This document shows positions 31,971 through 44,148 of a DNA stretch of 64,000 nucleotides, piece after piece. The DNA comes from Tillandsia leiboldiana. Taxonomy: Eukaryota > Streptophyta > Magnoliopsida > Poales > Bromeliaceae. The stretch lies in assembly GCA_029204045.2 (NCBI GenBank), contig CM055068.1:35913345-35977344 (forward strand), read 5' to 3'. The translations under genes were made by a program, and so were the position numbers. The notes under the pieces were generated by a model. It had not been told where the DNA came from and did not search any database. It worked only from the letters and a program-made list of their open reading frames with translations. The first letter of the stretch is position 1; each line of letters opens with the position of its first letter.

Positions 31971-33472
31971 AACACGGGGACATTCACTCGTGGCCGTGCG
32001 GGGCCGCCCGCAGGTGGGGCGCCCGCGCAGGCTGGTGCCGCGCGGGGTCGCCCGCACCCGCGGGAAGCGCGCCCGCGCGGCTCGCGGCCATGCGGGGCCG
32101 CCCTTAGTATTGACATACCCTTGTTCCTTCAGGAGTGCGGGACATTGTAGGCAACAGGCGCACGGTCACGGACGGGTCAACCGCCGGACGACACGCACGA
32201 GGTGGGTACTTCTCCGGGGATTTTGGGGATAGGCATATATCGATAGAAATAACATGTTTGGGCAAAGGTGAATAGTATGTGGACCATGTAATTATTTAAC
32301 TAACCCTTTTGCACTGTTGTTACTTATTGTTGAATATGAGGCTCTTGTTTTGCTACACGCACACCGGCGGTTTGGCCACCGCAAGGGTGTGCTTTTCCGA
32401 AAAAGTGGTACGTTGACCCGTGTACCCCACGTGACGGTGACGTAAGAAGGGGGCCCTCATGGGTGGGGGGTGTGAGCGGTGATGCCGAGGCGGGTGCTCG
32501 GCGGCCGAGGCAGGTGCTCGGCGGGGGACACCGGGGCAGGTGCTCGGTGTGGTTGTTGGGAAGGGTGCCCAGTTTTGTTTGGTACAGGGTTTGGTCACTG
32601 TTGTTTGTACTTTGAGGAGGACGGTTGCTCCGGTCACCGTGGTTTGAGTTACTTTTAGCCCTTTTTGCATACTATGTTATTTCTAGTCACTGACTTCCCA
32701 CTCCGTGACAGGTTCGTCCAGGGGCGAGTGCTAGGGCGCTGGTGAGACCGCGAGAGTGTTGTTCTGACTTTTAGAGACATTAGATACAGTGACTTTCCTT
32801 CCCTTGCTCTTTTATTATTCATGTTAGTTAGTTGTGGATTGCGATGCCCCCGTGGGGTCGATGTGGATGTTGATTCTTCTTTCATAATTGCGAGTGAATG
32901 TCGTTCCTTTTCTTTACTTGGCCGTTTTAAACTACGAACAACAAAAACAAGGAAACCGTTTGCGAAAACCGTTTTTAAAACGTGGGTGTCGTGTGGGCAC
33001 CGTTTTTAAAACCTTGTGGGATTTATGTGATTTCGAAAATGACTTTTACAAAATTTGGCATCGGGTGGGTGCCGCCTTAAAAATTCTGTGGATTTATGTG
33101 GCTTTGAAATGGATCTTTTAAAATATTGGCGTCGGGTGGGCGTCGCTTTCAAAACTCTGTGATTATTTATCCTTTTAAAATCGTAGGCCCTTTTCTAAGT
33201 ATGATAGTTGATAGAATGTATGGTTTGCATGTTGAATGTGTCTGTGCGTCGATCTAGTGTGGTTAAAGCCTGTATGAGATGCTTTATGTAGTTAGGACGC
33301 CGTGCATATACAAAGGAGACTCTGCCCGTTTGGAGAGTGAATTTGTATATGCGGCGGGTCTGTGCGCGCACTGGGGTGGAATGGTTTTCAAAAAAAAAAA
33401 AAAAAAATGTTAAGCTGATTTGGGAGCATCGGTGGCTCTCCTTCCGCGCGTTTGAACCCCCGGGGCGTGACA
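31971..33472 (+). mobile_element. 3' LTR remnant of G1
   Basis: A + strand LTR with the same order as 1-3287 without its nested elements: GC-rich part, a stretch beginning TTAGTATTGACATACCC, then the common 3' portion, ending GGGGCGTGACA. I infer that it is the 3' LTR of G1, with the LTR start and the last G1 integrase codons removed by a deletion. The next five bases, CAAGG, would be its right target duplication; the left one is outside the window. Confidence 0.75.
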
Positions 33473-36011
33473 CAAGGTCACCCCACAAACGGACAGAGTC
33501 TCCCTTGTATGTGTACGGCGTCACATTCACAACTTATACTTTAACCACACCAGTCAAGACGAAGACTAAAAGAGTAACTAATAAACATTCCACAATTACA
33601 ATGACCAACGGAATTTTGGAAGGATAAAGCCACGGGTTTGGAAAATGGTGCCCACACGACACCTTGTTTTTAAAACATTTTCGCAATCTCTTTTCCGAAC
33701 GGCATTCAGTTTTAAAAGGATAAAACCACAGATTTACAAAACGGTGTCTACACGACACCCCGTTTTTAAAATGTTTTCACAAACTCTTTTCCTGTATTTT
33801 AAAACGGCCGTCCAGAATGCTTAACTAAAAGCATAATTAAAACAATCAATCACAGAGTCACAAGTCCACACCAACATCCGCATCATCCACGAGAGTAAAA
33901 GTCACATGCGTATAGTCTAACCAACTGAAATAAACAGCTACGTAAAAAGAAAAAAAGTCACCGGCCATGAATAAGGCTAAATCATTCTAGTCGCAGCCTC
34001 ACCGTCGTCCCGGATCCCACCCCTGACCGAACCTGTCACAGTGTGGGGAGTCAGTGACAAAAGGGGTAATAAGTAAATGTAAAAAGTGCAAGATGCTAAA
34101 AACAACTAAAAGTAACGCAAACCGAAAGACCAGAGCGTCCCCACTCCCCCTCATGTAGTTAATCGCAACCCCCTGTAAAAGTCAGAACTGAGCACCTGCC
34201 TCCGAAATACGCACTGCTCTGAGCACCTACCTCAGAAATACGCACCGCTCTCACCTTGTTGGTTTTAACCCCCCACCTATAGGGGCCCCCACTACGTCAC
34301 CTTGTGGGGTTCACGGGTCAACGTACCACCTCTCCAGAAAAGTATACCGATGCGGTGGCCAAACCGCTGGTGTGCGTGAAGGAACCATGAACATAGTAAC
34401 CATAATAAAACGAGTGTCCACCTGCGACACTCGTTGCTCCAAGAAGTATAGGTGCCGATACACGTGCAGAACATGGGGTTAGTCATCAACTCATATTATC
34501 CCTTACTATGATAAACATAGCAATAACCATCTATATAATAAGGAGGTTCTAAGGGTGTACTCACCTCAGAATGCGTTGACCGGAACACCAGAAGTCGACC
34601 CGTGCCCTCGAACGACACTCGGACCTAAAAGTCCCCAAAAACGTAAAAGGTAAGACTAGACTTGCCCATGAAGAACCGAGGTCCCGAACACGTAAAAGTA
34701 AAGGCGGAAACCGAGCGGCGGCGGCGGCGGCGGCCCCGTACGATACCAGCCCGCGCGGAGCCAAAAATGGCGCGGCCCCGCGCGGGCGCCACCTGCGGTG
34801 CGGCCCCGCGCGGCACCAGCCCGCGCGGCGCCGAAAGCGGCGCGGCCCCGAAAGCGGCGCGGCCCCGCGCGGCACCAACCCGCACGGCGTGCAGTGCGGG
34901 CGGCGTCTCACGGCGGCGGTGCGTCCGTACACCGCGGCGGCGGCGCTCTAGGGCATCGCGGCGGCGGCGCTCTAGGGCATTGCGGCGGGGGGGCTCTAGG
35001 GCATCGCGGCGGCGGTGTTCTAGGGCATCACGGTGGCGACGCGACGAACGGCACAAGCGACCCGGACAAAAAAACGGCGAAACCCAAAACCAAAAATGCC
35101 AAACCAAAAACGACGAAAACACACGAATAAACACCGCTTACCTTGATCTAACGGAGAAGACGATCCGTTCCCGTTCCTCGCGATGGTGAGGATCCGGATC
35201 TGCTCCCCGTTGACGGTAACGTCTCGTTCCCGGCTTCCGGCGCATCGATCGAAGAAGATCGGAGATCCACTTTCTTTTTTTTTTTCTCTCATAACTAGGG
35301 TTTTCGTTTTCTTGAAAAGTATTAATTAAATAAAATTCTATTTCTCTCGTACGTACGAAATAAAACCCTTATTCGGTATATAATAGACAGATTCCCATCT
35401 CCTCGAAAAGCGTGCCGATCACGTAGCACGGGTTCCGGTGCAACCTCCGAGTACCGAAACCCTCAAAATCCCATTCCGGGAGATCCGCAAATCGGATTTC
35501 AGATCCGATCGCTTTGTTGTTCCCCATTTTTCGAGCTCTAACACCGAAAAATACCCGCACATACCGACGCGGTACCCAAGAAACCCCGTTAATTAATCCC
35601 CTAAACAACTAATTTATTCAAAAGGGTAAAAAGAAACACAAGACTGTTCGTGATATTACACGACCACTCACGAGCCGCCACGTGTCCGACCCCCGGTCCA
35701 CAGCTCCTCCGTGCACCCGAATACACCGAAAACTTCCGGGTGTCCGTTCTCGGTCGTCCGGACTCTGAAAAATACATCCAAATAGTCAATTTCCATTGTT
35801 TTCGCGCGTTAAATCCAAATCCGATGTCCATTTCACGCGAAACCACATCTAAAATTTGATGAAGGCATCCGAAAGGCAAACTTGATCCATTCTTCGTTCG
35901 GGGTCCATTCCTTGAATCCGATTTGCGCACAAACACCTCCAACACACAATATAGGCCTCCAGAAGCCACTGATCAAACAGTAATCCTTTCGTGGGGATTC
36001 GGGTCCTCACA
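33473..36011 (-). mobile_element. LTR of Gypsy element G3 (partial)
   Basis: A long LTR in reverse orientation. It shares structure with the G1 LTR (ACGGACAGAGTCTCCCTTGT, and the GTGGCCAAACCGC segment near 34356) but is much diverged. On the minus strand it starts TGTGAGGACCCGAATCCCC at 36011, close to the start of L3. It contains GC-rich tandem repeats and a TATA-like TATTATATACC near 35373-35385. One CACGTG lies at about 35680. It interrupts the pol of G4, and G1 lies within it. Reading frames in the GC-rich part are artefacts. Confidence 0.75.
34931..35040. repeat. GC-rich tandem repeat, about 25-bp unit
   Basis: At least four copies of a unit containing CTCTAGGGCATCGCGGCGG, with scattered substitutions, inside the G3 LTR. 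It produces arginine- and serine-rich frames that are not genes. Confidence 0.8.
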
Positions 36012-37986
36012 CCTATGCCAGTACCGGGACTCGAGGATATCCTTATTGTCTGCGAGTTCTCGGATGTGTTTCTACCCAAGTTGACGACGATGCCGCCGGA
36101 TAGGAAGATTGAGTTTGTGATTGATGTGGTTCCGGGAACCACGCCAGTCTCAAAGGCACCTTACAGGATGGCGCCAGTAGAGCTGAGAGAGTTGAAGGCT
36201 CAGTTACAGGATTTGTTGGATCTAGGGTTTGTGAAACCCAGTGTACCGTCTTGGGGAGCACCAGTGCTCCTCGTGAAGAAGAATGATGGGTAACTGAGAC
36301 TTTGCGTTGACTACAGAGAATTGAATAAAGTGACAATCAAGAACAAGTATCCTTTGCCGCGTATCAACGATCTTTTCGATCAGTTGCAAGGAGCTTGTGT
36401 CTTCTCTAAGGTGGATCAGCAGTCCGGTTACCACCAGTTGAGGGTGAGGGCCGAGGACATCTCCAAGACGACGTTCAGGATAGGGTACGGGCATTATGAG
36501 TTCAAAGTGATGCCTTTTGGATTGACTAATGCCCCTAATGCATTTATGAATTTGACGAACCGAGTGTTTTAGCCGTACTTGGATAGATTTGTGGTGGTCT
36601 TCATCGACGACATCCTAGTTTACTCCCGGAGTGATACGGATCATAAGGAGCACTTGAGGATAGTGCTACAGCTTCTGAGAGAGAAAAGCCTGTATGCCAA
36701 GCAGAAGAAATGCGAGCTTTGGCTTCGGGAGGTTACCTTTTTGGGCCATGTTGTTTCAACCGCTGTAGTGGCAATAGACCCGGCGAAGGTGGATGCGATT
36801 CGGGATTGGCCCAGACCGATGACTATCACAAACGTGCGGAGTTTCTTGGGACTTGCAGTCTACTATCGTCGGTTCGTGGAAGACTTTGCGAAACTTTCCA
36901 CTCCCCTCACTCGCCTGACCAGAAAAGGAATTAAGTTCATCTAGAGTGAGACCTATCAACGGAGCTTTGAGGACCTGAAGCTAAGACTGATGTCAGCTCC
37001 TATCTTTACCCTTCCAGTCATGGGGGAAGGATTTGTGATCTACAGCGACACCTCCCACAGCGGCCTTGGATGTGTACTGATGCATCATGGTAGGGTGATT
37101 GTCTATGCTTCGAGACAATTAAAGGATTATGAGAAAAATTACCCTACCCATGATCTTGAGTTGGCAGCAGTGGTATTTGCTCTTAAGCTGTGGCGGCATT
37201 ATCTGTACGGCGAGCATTGTGAGATCTTCACCGACCACGAGAGCTTAAAGAATCTGTTCACTCATAAGGAGTTGAACTTGATGCAATGCCGATGGGCATA
37301 GTTGCTGAAGGATTATATTTTGAGTATCTAGTATCAACCCGGCAAGGCCAATGTGATTGCAGATGCTTTGAGTAGAAGAGCAATGCAAAGCTTGAGCATG
37401 TTGATCACACAGCATGCACCACTATTGGAGCAAATGAGGCGGTTAGAGCTTGAGGTTGTGTCCCTAAGGGTCTCTGCTAGACTTATGTCTTTGGTCATGC
37501 AGCCCACTCTATTGGACAAGATTCGAGAGAAACAGAGTGAGGACCCCCACTTGTTGAGGATTAGAGAGCAGATCCAGAGTGACGAGGCAGGGGACTTTTC
37601 TGTTGATGCATCGGGAGTACTGCGGTACAGGGACCGAGCTTGTGTGCCAGTAGATTCAGAGATCAGAGAGCAGATTTTGAGAGAGGCCCATTATACATCT
37701 TATACCATTCATCCTGGTGGGACTAAGATGTATAAGGACCTCATGGCACACTTTGGGTAGAATGGAATGAAGATGGATGTTGCGAGATTCGTGGCTCAGT
37801 GTTTAACTTGTCAGCAAGTGAAAGCAGAGTATCGAGTACCTACTGGCAAGTTACAGAGTCTCCCAATCCCTGAGTGGAAGTGGGACCACATCACCATGAA
37901 CTTTGTTGTGGGGTTGCAGAGAGCTCAGAATGGTGCAGATGCAGTTTGGGTAGTCGTGGATAGAATCACCAAGTCTGCCCACTTCT
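36012..37986 (+). pseudogene. G4 pol: reverse transcriptase, RNase H, integrase start
   Basis: Gypsy reverse transcriptase from VCEFSDVFLPKL through SWGAPVLLVKKNDG, LPRINDLFDQL and the catalytic FVVVFIDDILVYSRS. RNase H follows (VIYSDTSHSGLGCVLM, IADALSRR), then the integrase zinc domain (CLTCQQVKAEY) and core start. Six internal stops, among them TAG at tryptophan positions (KFI-stop, RWA-stop), show decay. It breaks at SAHFL, where another LTR sequence is inserted, and continues at 42285. Its gag and protease lie beyond the G3 insertion, outside the window. Confidence 0.9.
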
Positions 37987-39351
37987 TGTCACGCCCCGAG
38001 CCCGCCAATTTGATCGGTTCGGGCATGCCAACAGACCCGCCAATCGGGCATGACCTTTCAACACCCGAAAGGAATGGTTCATTCCATCAATCACAGTTTA
38101 GTGTAAGCGGAAGAGTAACAATCAGAGTACTAAGCTATCAAATTTAAACTTTCATTCATTCTTTCATACAGATAGAAGGAATTGAAAGTACAGTATTGAG
38201 CGAAATATTAAACTTTACTTATATTACAACTCTCCTTTACATGAAACTTTAAACATAAAGTATTACAACATTTTTCCAAAATGAAACTTAAAGCATTGAA
38301 CTTTACAATATTTCCTCACATACAAGTTCGCTCAAAATAATAAACTCTCCAAAATGAACTAGCGACTCTAGACTGCTAGGTCGCTACTCTGTTGGGCCCT
38401 TGCCCCTGTCGCGCGCCTCGCTCGATGTGCCTGGACCTATGGGGATGCCACCGAAGGGTGTGAGAACTACAACGAAGTTCCCAGTTGGTTCAACCACTAT
38501 AGTGGCCCCGATCCCCGTGCGGCTTTTCCCCATGACCCATACTGTGGAACACCTATTATTGGTGTGTCGGACCCCCAACGTGTCAAATGGACGCGTTGGA
38601 CGGACTCAGTGAGGTTTCTGGATCAAGCCTGTCCTTCGGCTACTTTCGCTGAATTTTAGAAAGGGTTTCAAGCTAATCCGAGATCGGATTTGGATTCTGC
38701 GCGGAAAAACGCCGGAAATCGGCTATTTACTTGTATTTTTCGGAGTCCGGATGCCCAAAAAAGGACCCCCGGAAGTTTTCTGCGTATTTTGGTGCATGGG
38801 GGAAATCGTGGACTGGCCGGATGCCACGTGGCGGCCTCTGATTGTCCAGCGCACGCGGCGCAGTCCACAGAGATGGCGCGGGTGCATGGACCGGGCGCGG
38901 GGGATACGTGGCGGCCTCGGATTCGCGGGCTCACGCGGCGCGGTCCACGGCGTCGCGCGGGCTAGTGCATGGACCGGGGCGGGCCACGTTGCGCCTATGA
39001 GTGGCCGGCTCGCGCACGCGCGGTCCACGCAGCGCAGGGAGTAGGCGGGGCAGGTGAGAGAGCAGGTGCGGGCAGGTGGCGGCCGTACGCGGGGCGCCAC
39101 GTGGCGCCCTGCGATTGGCGGGCGCCACCCTCTCCGCGTCCCCTGTCGGGCCACGTGGCAGCGCCCGAATGGCCTGGCGCCCGCTGTCCCGTGTTCGGGA
39201 CACGCGGCGCGCCCAGAAAGATTCGGGCGCTGACGGGATCCCTTGTGGGGGGCCACTATGCGGCACTATAGCCGACCGAAAAGTTCCGGGCGCCAGAATG
39301 TTGGGCCCAAAAGCCCAATAACTTGGAATTTTGGGTTCTTTTTGGGAGAGC

Positions 39352-39361
39352 CTATAAATAG
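39352..39361 (+). promoter_or_regulatory. TATA box in L4
   Basis: CTATAAATAG lies about 200-530 bp downstream of three CACGTG motifs (38825, 39098, 39152). It is the counterpart of the L3 box at 21381. Confidence 0.65.
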
Positions 39362-41909
39362 GCCATTTTCCTCTGCCCTTGGACCCTTTTCCCGAGCCCT
39401 TCTAGTATTGAGCCCTTAAACCAAAGTTGATCTACATCTTGTGCTGCATCTCTTGAAGGAGTTTCGGAATATTTGGAGGCCGCGGCATCGACGTCTTCAG
39501 CGATTCGACGCAGTGCGACGTTCTTCCTTCGGCGGCCCTTTTCGTCGCGTTTCGATCCACGAGGTCCACAGAGCTACCCCGAGAGAATTTTTGGACGATT
39601 TTCATGGCATCGGTTTCACGAGAGGAAGATCTCCATTTTTTGTGTTTTCCGCTCCTCTCAGTTTTGGATTTTTATAGGGGTTTTCTGGTACATCTTTAAA
39701 CCTCTTTTCTGCTGGTGACTTTCTTGAACAGCGGAGCTTGTCAAATTTTTATCTCCACGATCGGTTATCGGATTTCGACCTGTGATGACTCGATCGACAT
39801 CTACGCTTTGTAACGATCGCAGTCATATTTTTATCGGAATTTTTGAAGGTCATCTAGAAGGTGATATTTTGACTTCTTCCAGACTGTTTGTGCGCAGAGT
39901 TGTGTTTGTGGGGAGTTTGGCTTACCGCGGTATTTTGGGTGTATCTTGGCCTACAGGTGTCGGAACAAGGAGTATAAAAACTCGATTTGTATCTACAAGT
40001 CACGAGGATCGCAGCTGTGATTTTTTTGGATTTTTCGGAGGACCACACGCAGGTGAAAATTTCTCTTTTCTGTGTTGGCTTGCAAAACAGCAAATGATGT
40101 TTGGGGTATTGATTGTGTTGTTGGCCGTGATGTTGGTTTGAGCAGAGGCTTGTGTGACCGAGTACCGAGGGTGCCGTTTTGGCGGATTTTGGTAGTGAGT
40201 GGCTGCGCACTTCACGGCTTCGACTTTGCCTGCGGAAAGCGATTCAGGTGGGTTGCTTCGTCTCCAAAATCGGTGGACGGTTCATTAATTCTATTATATA
40301 GAAAGCATGCATGATTGTGAGACATGTTAGAATGCATGTTAGAGAGAGAGAGATGTTGTCTTTCTTGTGTCGTTATTGAAATCATGTTGGTTAATGTTCC
40401 CTGATCTTACTTTAGTTAAACTAAATGCTATTATTGGAACGTGACCTAGCACCCTGTCATATGTTGCATGTGTAACCAGATTAGTAGAAAACTCTCACTT
40501 GGGCTAGGTTTATTTATGCTTTAGATATCCATACTTTACATTCTATCCCTGGACATAGTGTTTTCCTCGCCCGGGTAGTGGGCCGAGTGGTCGGGATTTT
40601 CTCTTAGTGTAGGATGCATGTTACACTCGTGCTTGGGAGCATAGTGGAGTTTGGTAGATGTAGCTAGTCTTGTACCAGTGGCGGGAGACGTTTGGGTAAA
40701 CGGTGGTCCCGAGTTGTCGAGTTCTTCGTTTTATGTGTGCCACTGTGTTCGTGGCAATAGTGTACCAGTGATAGCAGGACCTTGAACCCAGAATCTTTTG
40801 GAGACACATGATTTTAGTCAACCAATATTTTTCTCCCAAATATCGAAGGATCGCCGGAGTCTATTCTTGTCTGATTGGGCGAAGGCATTAGCCCTTCGGG
40901 GTTTGGGAATAAAGCTTGTTTTCTAACTGTTTTTCCTAAAAGAACTAAAAATCATTAAAATGGGTTTTTCCTCAAATTAAGATGGTTTTATAAAAAGGAA
41001 CTACTTTTAGTCCTCACCCTGAAGGGGTTCGAGTGAAAATACTTTTCAGTAATAAATATCACATTTTCCTGTAAACTTCCTCAACCGAGAGGATTCGAAT
41101 GATCTGGGATCTAAGGGCTGTCTTTTTCTTAGGTTGAGAACAACGAAAGGCTATGCCTAGAGCCTGTTCTTGTTTGATTGGGTTGTAGGTTCTAGTCTTT
41201 CAGGATTTTCGGACCCTTCATTGTTGTCGTTGGCTGTGGAGTATCTCCAGTCTAGTGGGTTTGCATGTTGAGTTAATGTTCTATTTGGGGAGCCGTTGGG
41301 TTGATAGTGGTCCTGACTGTTCGAATATTTCTAGCTAGTGAGTTAGAGATGTGATCTGGGCACTGTTGATCTTGTTGATCATTGATTTGGATTATAGCCT
41401 GCATAAGCCATATTGAGCTCGACAGAGATGCGCGGATACTTTCCTCGGTGGGGTTGCGCCCCTCGAGTGCCGCTCCGGAGCTGGGCCTGTTACTTTGCTA
41501 TCGCGACTTGTCGACGTAGTCCCTCTGGCTAGGCCAGTTTTGGCAGTCACGGACGCCCTACGTAAGTCCAGTCCTCCGTGGATGTAATGGCAGTAGGTGG
41601 GCGCAGGTTTGACTGGACCCCATGTGGCAGTCACTGTGATTGGGTTGATTGAGTATTTTTGGGATTAGAGTCGATACATCATTTTCATCTGTATCACCCA
41701 TTGAGCATTGTAGTTAGAGGCATGATAGTTATAGATTTCTTTCCAGCTTATCTTTTCATTATTACACTTTTCCTGTTATCTTATGCCTCCGGTAGACTTA
41801 GTGGGCAGACCGTCGAGCGTTTTCATTATTACAGTTTTCCACTCTTTCATTATTACAGTTTTCATTATTACAGTTTTCCACTCTTTCCATAGCTTTTTCG
41901 CTACGTTTC

Positions 41910-42109
41910 GAGCGCCCGCGAGTTTTTCCGGGCGTCCGATTTCTTCAAAGCACTCTTCTACCGGGCGGCCCCTCCAGGGACCACTACTGTTGATCCGGGC
42001 GCCCCGAGGACTTCCCGGGCACCCGAATCCCCTGTTTTCCCGAAAACCATGCTCTCGGTTTGGAGGCTCTAGATTCGGTTCCGGGAGCCCGCGGAGCTCC
42101 CCGGCGCCC
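41910..42109. repeat. Three pairs of GGGCGCCC-like octamers
   Basis: Octamers at 41910/41930, 41997/42017 and 42083/42102 form pairs 20, 20 and 19 bp apart, repeated every 86-87 bp. The layout resembles the decamer pairs in the TR-GAG LTRs, but the sequence is different. Confidence 0.65.
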
Positions 42110-42284
42110 GATTCTGGTCCAGCAACCAGAATCAAGGCTGATTGCTATTTTTCTTCGCCGTTTCAACTCGCTTTTGGTCCAGAAGTTGTTTGCTTCGAAC
42201 CAAACCCATTTCACCTCATTTTTATCATATTTTAAAATATGATTGAGGTGATTTGACCGCACTTTTACTATTTAGCACGCTACA

Positions 42285-43248
42285 CTTCTTACCAGTGCAA
42301 ATGACTTGGCAGTTGGAGCGACTTGCTAAGTTGTACCTGGATGAGGTGGTGAGATTGCAGAGAGTGCCCGCCTCGATAGTATCTGATCGTGACCCAAGGT
42401 TCATCTCGCATTTTTAGAGGAGTTTATAGACGGCCTTGGGGACACAGGTCTGTTTTAGTACAACATTTCACCCACATACAATTGGACAGTCAGAGCGGAC
42501 TATTCAGATCCTCGAGAACATGTTGAGAGCTTGCATCCTGGACTTTGGAGGAGGGTGGTATCGACACTTGGGATTAGTTGAGTTTGCGTACAACAACAGC
42601 TATCAAGCGAGCATTCAGATGGATCCGTTTGAGGCGTTGTATGGACGCAAGTGTCGATCACCCCTTTATTGGAGTGATGTGGGCGAGAGGAGGACTTTGG
42701 GACCTGATATCCTGTATGAGGTAGAGGAAAAGGTCAGAGTGATTCGACAATATCTTGAGACCGCCTAGAGTCGACAGAGGAGTTATGCTGATACTAGGCA
42801 ACGATACTTAGAGTTCCAGGTTAGAGACCATGTCTTTTTGAAAGTCTTGCCGTCTAGAGGGATCTGGAGATTCGGAGTACGTGGGAAGCTCAGCCCACAA
42901 TTTATTAGACCCTTTGAGGTACTGGAGCGAGTTGGACCTGTTGCTTACAGAGTTGTACTTCCACCGCGATTGGCTGGTACTCACGACGTTTTCCACGTAT
43001 CTGCTTTGAGGAAGTACGTCTTCGACCCCGCGCATGTGATTGATTTTGCCTCCCTAGAGTTGAGCGACAACTTGAGCTACGAGGAGCACCCGTTGCGGAT
43101 TTTTGCTCGTGAGACGAAAGAATTGTGCAATCGGGTGATACCGTGTGTGAAGATCTTATGGAGCCACCATGAGGAGCGCGAGGCGACTTGGGAGCCCGAG
43201 GCAGAGATGATGATTTCCCACCCCTACCTGTTTGAGACTCTCTCCTAA
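42285..43248 (+). pseudogene. G4 integrase, 3' part with chromodomain-type tail
   Basis: Continues the integrase after L4: VPASIVSDRDPRF, then HPHTIGQSERTIQILENM and the tail ending EREATWEPEAEMMISHPYLF. The stop is at about 43246. Three internal TAG codons (two around 42416-42428, one near 42766) mark it as dead. The tail is of Tekay type, as in G2. Confidence 0.88.
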
Positions 43249-44148
43249 GGTATGGAATTTCAGTTTCGAGTATGAAACTTTTGAAGGAGTGAAAGATTTG
43301 AGTTATTGTATGTACAGCGGACTATATTTTATCTTTAACAATTTTATTTCAACTCTGATATTCCTAGGTGTAGTTGTAATTGCTCTTTTTGCTTTCTTCG
43401 CATGGTCACACCGAGAGATGGTTGAGAGGCACGTCTCTCTCCCCCACTCTCACCCCTCCTTTGATTACACCCCCAAAACCATGGGAACCCATTCTCTCGC
43501 TCTGATCGGATCCTCTCGCTCCACTCCTCGTCATGGGAACACCATGATCCCTGTCCGGTCTTCGTCATGAGAACCTCATTTTCCTAGTCCGTTCCTCACA
43601 AGAATCTCGAACATTGGATTTCCAATTTATCCAAACACTAAAGAACGAAGTAAAAAATTTCAAAGTATTCATAATTTCATACCAACCCATTACAATGAAA
43701 AATAAAACTCTATTTTCAAAAACTACAATTGCCAAATAGACCCTTTATAGTAATTTTTCTTACTCATACCTTTAGTAGACCTAGTAGGTAGATCATCATC
43801 GTTGGTGACGGTACCCATTAAAGACTACTTATCTTTAATAGTTCTCACGTCCTTTGTTGTTGATTTTTTTTTGCAGAGATCTCCACTCCTGTTGCTGCAT
43901 CTGATCGAGGTAAAAAAGTTGCGAGCTAATTCCCTACCTTTCTATGCTGACCGAATTAGAGGAGCAGCATGTAGTGGTTGATTTTGGGGAGTAGTGCATT
44001 ATATATACTTATGTATCTTGATTTACGCTATTTGGGATGTGACAGATATATAGTTTTGAGTTATTGTATGTACAGTGTACTATATTTTATCTTTAATAAT
44101 TTTATTTCAGCTCTGATATTCCTATGTGTAGTTGTAATTGCTTCTTTT
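43249..44148 (+). repeat. G4 3' LTR region with 94-bp direct repeat
   Basis: A purine-rich stretch near 43270-43296 precedes a sequence repeated at 43297-43390 and 44055-44148 with a few differences. The LTR-like end GGGATGTGACA is at 44045. It includes a segment near 43876-43920 resembling L3 (CTGTTGCTGCATCTGATCGA), so it is an LTR of the same broad family. The middle (about 43400-43760) is unlike the LTR and may be a small insertion. Exact LTR limits are unclear. Confidence 0.5.

Larger units (their letters stand above)
37987..42284. mobile_element. Composite LTR-derived insertion L4 in G4 integrase
   Basis: Bounded by the 5-bp duplication CTTCT (37982-37986 and 42285-42289), with ends TGTCACGCCCC and GCTACA. 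The first 510 bp resemble an LTR 3' end in reverse. From about 38499 to 41815 the sequence is an L3-like LTR in forward orientation. The last 470 bp are a different sequence with GGGCGCCC pairs. So it is not a simple solo LTR; an inversion or a nested insertion has remodelled it. It encodes nothing. Confidence 0.7.

Noticed and set aside
25334..31975. Target duplication GGGAA for G2
   Set aside because: GGGAA before 25339 also occurs near 31961, but there it is inside LTR sequence shared with the left LTR, so it is not a duplication of the target.
34561..35292. Arginine/serine-rich reading frames
   Set aside because: Produced by the GC-rich tandem repeat in the G3 LTR; overlapping frames are open on both strands.
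43400..43760. Separate MITE inside the G4 3' LTR
   Set aside because: The segment is unlike the surrounding LTR, but I could not find terminal inverted repeats or a target duplication.
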